Positions 10,801 through 20,631 of a stretch of DNA of 64,000 bases are shown here, one piece after another. A program made the position numbers and the translations under genes. Source of the stretch: Takakia lepidozioides (taxonomy: Eukaryota > Streptophyta > Takakiopsida > Takakiales > Takakiaceae). The stretch lies in contig CM060732.1 in the NCBI GenBank assembly GCA_030704615.1, forward strand, positions 68,863,053 to 68,927,052. The letters are read 5' to 3'. The notes beneath the pieces were generated by a model. The model did not search any database, was not told where the DNA came from, and saw nothing but the letters and a program-made list of their open reading frames with translations. Every line of letters starts with the position of its first letter. Position 1 is the stretch's first letter.

Positions 10801-13800
10801 AAGTCTTGGAGCTTTCGCATTTCTTATACATCTCTGCCGAAAGGATGGTCTTGAAGTTGGTCAAGGGCATCTGCCCGATCCTTTGTATCCTATACAGTGT
10901 GTGAACCAGACTCGTTTTGACATGCGATGTCTCCGTCCCTCTGCAGAATGATATCTGAATTTCAGAATGTAATTCAAGGACTTGAATCAAGGAAGAACGG
11001 AACCAGAAGTGCAACATGTACAATGAGAAACCAACCTGTTCACATCATTCATTGCCGTCAGAAGACCCATCATGTTGTCGTCACAATCAAGCACCATCGA
11101 TCGAACAGAGTAATGCCACTCTTCCTCCTGTGAGTGCAGCCTCCCAATGACAGCCATCCATGCAAGCAACCGGTGGTTGCCATCCCAAACGTGAAACATC
11201 TTCCCCGAGAATACTTGGGTGGAAGGTTTCCTGGAGAGAAGAAGTTCGAAGGATTCGTTCACCTGTCTCCAAATGGGGTCCCAGGAGTCGACGATTGACT
11301 CATCCAAAAGGAGCTCGTTACCTCTAGAATCCCTAGTAGAAACGTAAAAGACTGCGGATCCATCCAAATACCCATGAACAAACTCGGCCTCCAGCTTGAG
11401 AATGTCTTTGACAAGGGGTGGACGAACGAACGACGGGCATGGAAACCAACCTACACAGGGGAATCTTCAACCTCCCACCAGGAGCAAGCATACTTTGAAC
11501 CACAAGCTGAGAGTTCACCTTTTGACCCCCCAGCATCTCAGCGGCTTTGCTTTCATAAAACTCATCGTCAACATCAACTATGGTCTCCTTCCCCTGACCC
11601 TGAGGGACCTCATCCGCCACACTTTGCATTTTCTCCTGCAAGGTTGTTCACTCAAATTCTTATAAGAGAGGAATGAAACGTCGACCGATGCATGAAAAAG
11701 TGGGATAAAAAGGTAAGTGTTCTTTGAGCTGCCAGGTAAGTGTTCATTGATCCTCACGGACCTGCACTATGTTCCCGATTTTCACAGGGAAAGAACATTG
11801 AAAAGTTCTGCTCAAATATCTGCCCATGAGGGCCGAAAGTTGCGCCCTTCAATATTCATATGTTCTGCCTAAACAGTGTGCGGTTCCGCAGACTGTTTGA
11901 GCTGACAGTGAAGGGTTCATTTTATACTCAGAAATGTGCCCCTGAAGTCCAAATTTTGCACCCAGAAACATTGAAATGCTCAGCTCAAACAGTGTGCGTT
12001 GCCGCACACTGTTTGGGCTGACAGTGAAGGATTCATCTCATCCTCAGAGGGGTGCCCCTGAAGTCCAAATTTTGCAGCCTGAAACATTGAAGTGTTCAGC
12101 TCAAACAGAGTGCGTTGCCGCACACTGTCTGAGCTGGCAGTGAAGGGTTCATTTCACCCTAACATAACAGACATCAAGACCAAATTTTGAACCCTAAAAC
12201 ATTGAAAAGGTCTGCTCAAACAGTGTGCGTTGCCGCACGCTGTTTGAGCTGGTTTTGAAGGGTTCATTTCATCCTCAGATAACAGACAGCAAAGACCAAA
12301 TTTTGCACCCTTAAACATTGAAATGATCAGCTCAAACAGTGTGCGTTGCCGCACACTGTCTGAGCTGGCAGTGAAGGGTTCATTTCACCCTCACATAACA
12401 GACATCAAGACCAAATTTTGCACCCTAAAACAGGGAAATGTTCAGCTCAAACAGTGTGCGTTGCCGCACACTGTTTGAGCTGGCAGCACAGTGTTCATTT
12501 CATCCTGAGATAGGTGCCCCTGAAGTCCAAATTTTGCACCAAGAAACATTGAAGTGCTCAGCTCAAACAGTGTGCGTTGCCGCACACTGTTTGGGCTGAC
12601 AGTGAAGGGTTCATCTCATCCTCAGAGACGTGCCCCTGAAGTCCAAATTTTGCACCTAGAACATTGAAATGTTCAGCTCAAACAGTGTGCGTTGCCGCAC
12701 ACTGTCTGAGCTGGCAGTGAAGGGTTCATTTCACCCTCACACAGGTGCCCCTGAAGTCCAAATTTTGCACCCAGAAACATTGAAATGCTCAGCTCAAACA
12801 GTGTGCGTTGCCGCACACTGTCTGAGCTGGCAGTGAAGGGTTCATTTCACCCTCACACAGGTGCCCCTGAAGTCCAAATTTTGCACCCAGAAACATTGAA
12901 ATGCTCAGCTCAAACAGTGTGCGTTGCCGCACACTGTCTGAGCTGGCAGTGAAGGGTTCATTTCACCCTCACATAACAGCATCTGAAGTCCAAATTTTGC
13001 ACCCAAAACATTGAAATGCTCAGCTCAAACAGTGTGCGTTGCCGCACACTGTTTGAGCTGGCAGTGAAGGTTCATTTCATCCTCAGATAGGTGCCCCTGA
13101 AGTCCAAATTTTGCACCCAGAAACATTGAAATGCTCAGCTCAAACAGTGTGCGTTGCCGCACACTGTTTGGGCTGACAGTGAAGGGTTCATTTCATCCTC
13201 AAACAGGTGCCCCTGAAGACCAAATTTTGCACCCAGAAACATTGAAATGTTCAGCTCAAACAGTGTGCGTTGCCGCACACTGTTTGAGCTGGCAGCACAG
13301 GGTTCATTTCATCCTCAGATAGGTGCCCCTGAAGTCCAAATTTTGCACCAAGAAACATTGAAATGCTCAGCTCAAACAGTGTGCGTTGCCGACACCCTGT
13401 TTGGGCTGACAGTGAAGGGTTCATTTCATCCTCAAACAGGTGCCCCTGAAGACCAAATTTTGCACCCAGAAACATTGAAATGTTCAGCTCGAACAGTGTG
13501 CGTTGCCGCACACTGTTTGGGCTGACAGTGAAGGGTTCATCTCATCCTCAGAGAGGTGCCTGAAGTCCAAATTTTGCACCCTGAAACATTGAAGTGTTCA
13601 GCTCAAACAGTGTGCGTTGCCGCACACTGTTTGGGCTGACATGAAGGGTTCATTTCATCCTCAAACTGGTGCCCCTGAAGTCCAAATTTTGCACCCTGAA
13701 ACATTGAAATGTTCAGCTCAAACAGTGTGCGTTGCCGCACACTGTTTAAGCTGACAGTGTAGGGTTCATTTTCATCCTCAGTAGGTGCCCCTGAGTTCAA

Positions 13801-14773
13801 ATTTTTGCACCCTGAAACATTGAAATGTTCAGCTCAACAGTGTGCGTTGCCGCACACTGTTTGAGCTGGCAGTGCAGGGTTCATTTCATCCTCAGAAAGG
13901 TACCATGAAGTCCAAATTTTGCACCCTTAAACATTGAATGTTCAGCTCAAACAGTGTGCGTTGCCGCACACTGTTTGAGCTGGCATTGCAGGGTTCACTC
14001 CATCCTCAGAAAGGTACCATGAAGTCCAAATTTGCAACCCTCTAAACATTGAAATGTTCAGCTCAAACAGTGTGCGTTGCCGCACACTGTTTGAGCTGGC
14101 AGTGCAGGGTTCATTCCATCCTCAGAAAGGTGCCCTGAAGTCCAAATTTTGCACCCAGAAACATTGAAATGTTCAGCTCAAACAGTGTGCGCGCCGCACA
14201 CTGTTTGGGCTGGCTGGGAAGGGTTCATTTCACCTGCAGATAACTGACTCCAAGGCCAAATTTTGCACCCTACAACATTGAAAGATCTGCTCAAACAGTG
14301 TGCGTTGCCGCACACTGTTTGAGCTGGCAGTGCGGGGTTCATTTCATCCTCAGAAAGGTGTCGTTGAAGGAAGAATTTTGCACCCTTAAACAGTGACATG
14401 TGCAGCTCAAACAGTGTGCGGCAACGCACACTGTTTGAGCTGCCGCTGAATGGTTCTTTCTTTCACAAATACCTGCCATTGAAAGCCGAATTCTTCACAA
14501 ATATGGGTCCTGTAGATTTTACCTTTTTCCTAGCTACTCGAGAAGACTCCCCAGTTGCCGGGACCCTTTCCGCTTCGGGCTGCTCTCTTCGCCGACTATG
14601 TAGGTGAGCCTCTCCCCCTTCCTCTTTCCCGTGGTCAGATCGTTCGTGAGGCCAGTGTCAACATCTTCCTCCATGTCGTCTGTCTCTCCCTCAGACGCAG
14701 TGTCCTCCTCGCCTGTTCCTGGAACTATGGTGGGTTGTTGTTCTTCTCCAGATTCCTGCTCCTCCATCGCCAC
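7896..14773 (-). CDS. Inner-element protein: ParB-like DGNHR domain plus C-terminal DNA N4/N6-type methyltransferase
   Basis: Exons on the minus strand, splice sites GT-AG: about 14,773-14,534, 11,640-11,036, 10,940-10,748, 10,635-10,194, 10,074-9,851, 9,709-9,058, 8,955-8,804, 8,762-8,617, 8,491-8,206 and 8,089-7,896, giving about 1,040 residues. Exon 1 is acidic. Exon 2 holds VWDGNHRLLAWM, a ParB/sulfiredoxin-like DGxHR motif. Exon 6 is basic and low-complexity (nuclear targeting likely). Exon 7 holds LIILDIPDGLAVPD at the motif IV position. Exon 8 (VLVLIQS...VVKTWNCVN) fits the strand after motif IV. Exons 9-10 join as VLDLSMGTG-ASYHACKASARHVFGIEGD, a clear motif I and following acidic-loop strand. 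The order IV then I is beta-class. The canonical (D/N/S)PP(Y/W) is DIPD here, so catalysis is uncertain. Two indels break the frame: a CGTT repeat near 11,430 and an A-run near 10,432. Exon 1 ends near an in-frame stop, so its junction is uncertain. Confidence 0.72.
11868..14441. repeat. Tandem array of about 23 hairpin units (period about 115 bp)
   Basis: Each unit holds an inverted repeat with arms CAGCTCAAACAGTGTGCG and its complement around a TTGC loop, followed by a less strict part with 'aagggttcattt', 'gtccaaattttgcaccc' and 'aaacattgaaatg'. Hairpin centres fall near 11,885, 12,000, 12,118, 12,232, 12,348, 12,463 and so on to 14,421. The hairpins are better conserved than the linkers, though some have one or two changes (TTTGGG for TTTGAG; GAGTGCG). 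The first unit is degenerate. The last (14,402-14,441) has the loop GCAA, the complement of the others. The array fills most of the 2.9-kb first intron of the methyltransferase gene. Open frames read through it are artefacts. Confidence 0.95.
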
Positions 14774-15266
14774 ACTTTCCTGTATTCCTCTTCTTCCTCC
14801 TTTTCCTCTTCCTCCACTCTTTCCATCCTCATTCTATATCTAGCTCTATTCCTGTTTCTAGAACTCGTGAAGTATAATGACTTCCTTCTCTTTCTCCTCC
14901 GCTGGAAACAAGGGCTCCCCACGATGCCCCTGGAGCTCTCCAGTTTGACGTTTGCAACAAGTGCTGGTATCGCATGTAACAAAAATAAAAATGGACGTTG
15001 TCAACCGTATTTGGATGCGGGTGTTGATATTGTGTGCGAACGGAATTCATCCATTTTGTCGTCTTTGTATTACCCAGCTAATAAAGCGCCGAAGAAAAAG
15101 AACATCCGTTGCATGCATTTGCGATATATGTCAGATGTACTTCGCCGCCTGCCAATACATGGCGGCCTCCTTGCCTTCTTTCAAATTCGAATGCGCCGTA
15201 GAAATGTAGTGCTTTTTCAATTCCGAGCAGTTCTTCCAGATTCGCAATAATTGTTATGCTTCACAT
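14774..15266. promoter_or_regulatory. Central region between divergent methyltransferase and transposase genes (inner element)
   Basis: About 490 bases separate the first exon of the minus-strand methyltransferase gene from the plus-strand transposase frame. Position alone suggests a shared, two-way promoter. It is pyrimidine-rich on the plus strand at 14,770-14,830. I see no clear TATA boxes in matched positions. The outer element has the equivalent region at about 20,221-20,631. Confidence 0.4.
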
Positions 15267-18200
15267 ATGCATCCACGTGTGTTGTACTGCATGCCCTGTG
15301 GTTTTTTTTATGCCGTGACCGTCCCCATGGGGTCATTCGGTATAAAGGATTGTGTCGGATATGACCATGTGTTGCACACATTCGTGCGAGGTATCTCTTG
15401 GAGTGTCGGTGTTTGTTCTGTGCTATTCTGGCGCAACACAATCTCATTACAATCGGATCTTCCTGTTTACTGCTCTCCAGGGTTGTTGCCGTCATTTCAT
15501 AATGGATGGTTTCATGTCATTTTCAGGGTTTGTTTTCCATCCAAAACAGTACGGCTTCTTGTGGCTCTGGTCTTTCAAAACGGTTTTTCTGGTTGGTGGG
15601 AGGTGAAGGTGCACGTCATCCCTACATCCTTGGCATGCATCGCCGGCAGCCTTTGGTTTGGTGCTACCCTTGTTGACCTCAGTTTGCTGGTGGTATTTCC
15701 ACTTTCGATAATTACGGGCTCTCAGTTCGGGGATTCCGTTCTGAATCGGCAGTTTCGTTCAGTGCTGGAAAACATGTCGAGGGAGCGAGATGCACTCGCT
15801 CGATTCCATTCCAATGCAGGTACTCTTCCACTGACTGCCACTGCAGACGACGATGGGTATGCAGTTGTTCATGAGGATGAGCTGGTTACAGTGTTCCCGC
15901 TGGAGTTGGGTTCTCTGCTTGTTCAGAAAGAGGTGTATGACGAGGATGGGAATTTGGATTCTGGGCATGGAGAAACCCTTGGTTGGCGAGTGTGGAAGGA
16001 AGTGGAGAGTCCTTCCAGGAACATACCCGTGTCCTTGGAAAAAGAGAGAAGACAATCAGCAGGATCAGTCGTTACCCCTGGCACTGCAGCATCGGTCGTG
16101 CAACAGAAGGGCACAGTTCCTTTGAAAACAAGAGGTGTAGCACATCCACTACCTTCGTTACTCTTTCGGACTCGTCCTCGGGAGGATGTTTCTGAGATTC
16201 CTCCGCCAGTGCAAACCCCTTATTGGATGATGACGAATTGCAAGAGATAACAGTGTCATTCCAAAATTGAAAGCCCTCGCAGGTGTGCCTGGGTGCAAGA
16301 GCGAGCTACGTTTTGTTGATTGGGAGTCCCTTCCAGTGCAACGGGTTCAATACGTGCCAGCTCAGTTTGATGGGGACATCTTGTTTGAGCTCAACCCTCC
16401 CACGTCTTCCAGTGGACTGGCTGGGCTTCTGCAGGGCATGGACAACGAACACATGACGGACATCCTTGGTGCAGGACAAAACTTCGAACATCCATAACGA
16501 ATTGGCTTGAAATTTCGGAGGGTCGGTTTGCGTTGGGCATTGCAAGTGCCTGAATATTTCTTGCCCTCGGCTGAGAAACAAGCGCTCAGCCAAACGAAAG
16601 TGAGTGGGAAGGTGTGCCCTGAATCCTTTCCACCCAGGGCTTGCACCTCCCAAGACCAATACTTTTGTGTGCAGGTTCTGCAAACTTTCCCCGTCCTGTG
16701 TTTCTGTTTGCCACGCTCGATGAATATCAGGTGGCACATCGATGCAAGACAATGACTCGTGCCTGCATTCATATGGGTGCACACGAGCATCCTGTGTCCA
16801 AAGGGAGTTGCAGGGATAGCGTGGACATCGCTAGAAATCTACTGAAGCAAGAGTTTCATAATGCCCCCCTTCTGCAACACCTTCTACTTAGCGCTTGCAG
16901 CTAGCAAGGCATTCTGGAAAACACACATACTGGGTGAGGGGATGCGACACAGCCAATGCTGGATGCAGATTCCTTGAGGCAGTCATGGACCATTTCTCCG
17001 TGATATTGAGCTCTCTCCAATATTCGAAACCAGGTGAATGCACTCAGAATGGGCACACGGCACTGCTGGATTCACTGGACAACATTATGGACCTCAAACG
17101 GAGGAGTCGTATATGAATTCATTCAAAACCAGTATCTTCACCTGGCCGGCTCGTCCAAGTATGTATTTGTTCAAGATGTCCGCTGTGGCCAAGGCAGTGG
17201 TGTGAGCATTGTCACGCCGAATGCAACCTGGAAATGACACTTTTACTAGAGGAGATTGGCTATAATGTTGGTTAATGTTTGATCACTGCAAAACGGTGAA
17301 GGGTTGGACAAACCATGGCGTGCCATGTGTATGATCCAGCGTACCAGCGTGTGCTCTCCATAGCAATTTGTGATATGCAGTCGGAGGACACTGAATCCCA
17401 GATGCTCATGTGGAATTCCCTCCTGACCGTCATGCAGCGCAATGGAATACAGAACACAAATTTTGCCGGGCTTCATGGCTGATAGTGCACAGGCAAATTT
17501 CAATGCAAGTGCGGCGCGTGTTTGGTTCTGGGGATCCTAAGGTCCCCATGGAAAATAGGGAGCGCACATGCCTCTTCCATTGGATTGGTCAATCTCTGGC
17601 ACGTCATACAAAGCGCTGCATTCGCCCTGACCTTCAGTTGGAGCATAGAAGGCTCTGTCTGAAGTACAAGAATGCCACCTCAATGGGAGAAGCTGAGAGC
17701 ACTTACCAGGCAATCCGGGCTTGGTGGTTCTCCGCTGGTGCTGCTACAGGTATCCACCTGAAGGAGTTGGAGGACTGGTTGGTTTTCTGGCACTTCAGGT
17801 ACAGACAGTGGGGAGCTTTCATGACGACGGTAAGCCTCACAAGTTTCCTTAAACACAAATTGCACTTTGCATCGTGCCTGTTCATTTGGGGTTGTTCGAT
17901 TGTCACTTGAAGAACCTCTACCATTTCTTTTCCTTCCTCACATTTCCATGCAATGCCTCCTGCAGGACATGTCCTTGGAGGACTTGGCCGACATGCCATC
18001 GTGTAATTTGGCAGAGACTGTTCACAAACGCCTGGATGCAACAGTCTACCAAAGCAGGTCGTGACTTGTATGTGGCCACTGCTGATGACATGGTGCGGGC
18101 ACTTACACAACAAACCAGGTACCGCAATTTTCTGATGGGACGGGGTGGAGGGAAGGGCCCCGATTCGACTTTGTTGATGCTAAGGGCTGCGAGTAGGTCC

Positions 18201-19378
18201 GGAGACCCGTCAAGATGGCCAGAGCTCTAAACAGGTGCACTGAAGGCTCCCCTCTGCAATCCAGGCTCCCCCATTTGGAAGGCGAGGAAAGATTTGGATC
18301 ATGCAAAAGGAAATTAAACACTCTTCCAGGGTCAGATGGAGATTCCCATAGGCCAGACAGGGTCAATTTCTCTGTGCCAAAGGTGTCTCCAGTGCAGACT
18401 AAGTCCTGTGCCGGCCCCTTCCCAGGTGGGTCCTCCTCCTGTGGAGCAGGTGCAGAACATGCAAGCATAGCAGCGGAAATCCCATTGGAGGAGGTGGTGG
18501 CCATGGTGCAGGAATCTGATTGCATTGATAGTGACTGGCATATAGAACGCACCCCACCAGGATCTAGAGTGGCTTGCATGGCAATTCGGACCCCCTCTTT
18601 CAAGAAATGCAAATCAAAAATATGCAAAGGCTCCAGGGGGACTCCAGCTCCAACATTCACAGGGTTGTTCCGACCTTACCATAGTGGGGAGTCAAAAGAA
18701 CACAAGTTTTGGTTCTGCCCAGACGATATGGCACGATGCGTGAAGGGAACAGTTCGTCCTTCCGTGATAATGAAGCCCCCTCCCCCCGCAATTTGGCCTG
18801 TGAAAATTGGGACATCGCTGTCCTCAACCGAGATAAGCATGCTGGAGGAGGGAGGGTTTTGTCTTGCACGGTCCCGGGTGGTGCCCTTATGCACTGTCGG
18901 CACAGATGTGCCACATGCTCCGACAATGCCTCCACCCGGTGCCGACTCCCACCCAACAAAAAGAGATGGAAAAACAGTGCGCCGTGTTGCTTCGGGTGCA
19001 GATCACGAATGCAAGATGGAATCGGCTAGAATTTTGCAGGCTACGGTGACTCGTATCACCGAAGTCCCTTCCCCGGGGTATGGACGGATTTACACAGTGC
19101 TGTCAATTGGCTCAGTTCTTCATGCCAAAGAATATCAAGTTACCATTGGGAATTTCCCATCGTGCACTTGTCCGGATTTTGTAACGATGCGTGAGGGCGC
19201 TCTCGGCATGAGAGGGAAGTGGGTCCCCTGCAAGCATCAATATTACATATACCTTGTAATTATGTGTTGCGACGGTAAGAGAGACCAATTCATTCACCAA
19301 GCCACACTAGGCTACGGAGAAGTCATCACCCTTCTGCAGCGGGACACCTCGCGTAGAGCTCCGCCAACTTCTCTTTGA
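15267..19378 (+). pseudogene. Inner-element MULE-like transposase with SWIM zinc finger (disrupted)
   Basis: Homology to the outer copy runs through broken frames: 15,840-16,250 (DDDGYAVVHEDELVTVFPLE, GSVVTPGTAASV), 16,267-16,497 (FDGDILFELNPP), about 16,740-17,220, 17,310-17,860 and 18,215-19,378. The catalytic core is visible as CHVYDPAYQRV and ICDMQSED near 17,325-17,390, FMADSAQANFN after a one-base shift near 17,470, and ERTCLFHW near 17,570. The last open stretch (18,215-19,378) ends with a SWIM finger: CTCPDF near 19,161 and PCKH near 19,227. D-D-CxxH followed by SWIM is the layout of Mutator-like transposases. At least four frameshifts or stops disrupt the gene, and some gaps may be introns (for example 17,830-17,965). 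Confidence 0.65.
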
Positions 19379-19689
19379 ACACATACGAGCCATGCCCGCT
19401 TCCCATGCTGGTTTCCAGGTTGCCGTGTGAAGACTTTTCATTTTATGACAAACATATACATTTCGTTCACTTGTGAGGGCAAATGCACTTGCGATTCATT
19501 GTAAGCGTCTCTCTGTGAATTGAAATAAACTGTGTCAATCATTCTGAGCTCAAATCTGCCATGTTTACATATTCCTCTTTTTTGGCACGCATTGCAGACA
19601 TGGTGCATGGTGGCCTCCTTTGTTTTGTCCACGGTAATAGGCCCTCTTCCTGCAATCCTCGCCTATAGGACCTGCTTCTCCAGCAGATT
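19379..19689 (+). other. 3' flank of the inner transposase
   Basis: About 310 bases between the transposase stop and the right terminal repeats. They contain 'ggtaataggccc' and 'gcctatagg', possibly weak copies of the CCTATT subterminal words of the left end. No gene is seen. Confidence 0.4.
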
Positions 19690-19796
19690 CATGCCGCTCA
19701 CGCTTCCCTGAAGCGTGAGCTCAGCTCACGCTTCAAAGCTTGAACGTGAGCTCAGCTCCCAGGCTCACGGGGCTGGGCTCACGCCGTAGCTACGCT
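19690..19796. repeat. Right terminal region of the inner element
   Basis: The region is a series of inverted words: CTCACGCTTCC, GAAGCGTGAGCTCAGCTCAC, AACGTGAGCTCAGCTCC, GGCTCACGGGGCTGGGCTCA. It ends GCCGTAGCTACGCT directly before the target duplication. It shares GGCTCACG/CGTGAGCC with the left end but differs in the outermost 14 bases, so the terminal repeats are imperfect. Confidence 0.6.
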
Positions 19797-19806
19797 GGGT
19801 TGATAG
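19797..19806 (+). repeat. Target-site duplication, right (GGGTTGATAG)
   Basis: Identical to 7,099-7,108. Immediately beyond it the sequence returns to the outer element's methyltransferase gene (exon end read on the minus strand as KKKPE followed by GT). Confidence 0.85.
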
Positions 19807-20220
19807 CCACCTCCGGTTTCTTCTTTGCACTTGATGATGCTCCTGAGGCATTCAACTTTTCCATGAGGTCTAGAGGCAACATGCTTCCAAGCAGGTCTCG
19901 GTGGTGCGAAACAGCGGCAGACGACAACGTTCCCGCGACCATCTCTCATCCCTGCTCTCTCAAGACCTGGTTCTCCACTCGCAGCGCTTCCTCCCAAGCC
20001 CAGCTGACTTCCTCGTCCTCCCCCCCTTATATTGAAGGTTGCTCTTCGGTCGCCTCCGGAATCACTTCAAGGCCTTCCTCTCCAAACTGTGGTTGCAGAA
20101 TCGGGTTTTGCCCTTTGTCCTCATCTCCGACAGAGGTTTATTCTCCCATTCTAAGTTCTTGTCTCGCCTTCCTCATCCTCTCCTTAGCGCGTGCCCTTGG
20201 CTTGTTTGATGTGAAATAAA
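19807..20220 (-). pseudogene. 5' exon remnant of the outer methyltransferase gene
   Basis: Read on the minus strand, it gives an acidic stretch (EEGLEVIPEATEEQPSI) broken by stops, then LLGSMLPLDLMEKLNA and KKKPE before a GT donor at the exon end. The MEKLNA...KPE part also occurs at about 6,815-6,932 (MEKLNAPDACIKYQEEKPE), so this exon is present twice in the outer gene. It lies on the far side of the inner element, as expected if the inner element split the gene. Confidence 0.6.
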
Positions 20221-20631
20221 ATGTTCTTCGACGCTTTCTTCTCTCTCGGGATGGGGTCACTGTCTCTGCAGAATCCAGGGTTGCAAGGAGAAGAAGGAGA
20301 AGAAGGAAGAAAGGGCACTACGGGAGGTTCACCGCAAGGCCATCCACGCCAAGATGATCGCTCGAAACGACCTATGCGCCACATGCACATTCCACATGCA
20401 TGGCGAACACGTGTCCATCTAACCGTTATGAATATCTCCGGAAATCATTTGTTTCTCATCCACCGAAATTCGTTCGGGTCCACCTCTCATCCGAAAAAGT
20501 TCATTATTGGGTAATAGCTTTTGGGATGTTTCAGAGGAATGTGCAGTTGGTACACTTGTACAGCAGTGCAGGTGCCGTTAACATTGAATGGAAATGGGCA
20601 CCTCATCTGGACTCTCTGACATGATAGCCAA
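20221..20631. promoter_or_regulatory. Central region between divergent genes (outer element)
   Basis: Equivalent by position to 14,774-15,266 of the inner element. A purine-rich stretch (20,285-20,320) lies beside the methyltransferase 5' end. No promoter motif is certain. Confidence 0.3.

Larger units (their letters stand above)
7109..19796. mobile_element. Inner MULE-type transposon (12.7 kb) carrying a ParB-like/DNA methyltransferase gene and a transposase
   Basis: The unit is bounded by an identical 10-bp direct duplication and by ends rich in CGTGAGCC/GGCTCACG inverted repeats (7,109-7,200 and 19,690-19,796). Inside are a minus-strand ten-exon methyltransferase gene (7,896-14,773), a hairpin array in its first intron (11,868-14,441), a short central region, and a plus-strand transposase of the MULE type with a SWIM finger (15,267-19,378). 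It inserted into an intron of the same gene in the outer element. The transposase is broken by several stops and frameshifts, so this copy could move only if supplied in trans. The methyltransferase has only two small indels and is the better-preserved half. Confidence 0.75.

Noticed and set aside
2397-11640. Two ordinary host genes in tandem
   Set aside because: The flanking terminal repeats, the target duplication, and the paired divergent transposases show that these are transposon cargo.
12154-14429. Open frames with repeated RQRTLFELNISMF-type peptides
   Set aside because: They are translations of the tandem array, occur on both strands, and break whenever a unit gains or loses a base.
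11868-14441. CRISPR-like array (regular palindromic repeats)
   Set aside because: The spacers are themselves near-identical between units, the genome is eukaryotic with spliced genes, and no cas-like genes are present. It is a satellite-type tandem repeat.
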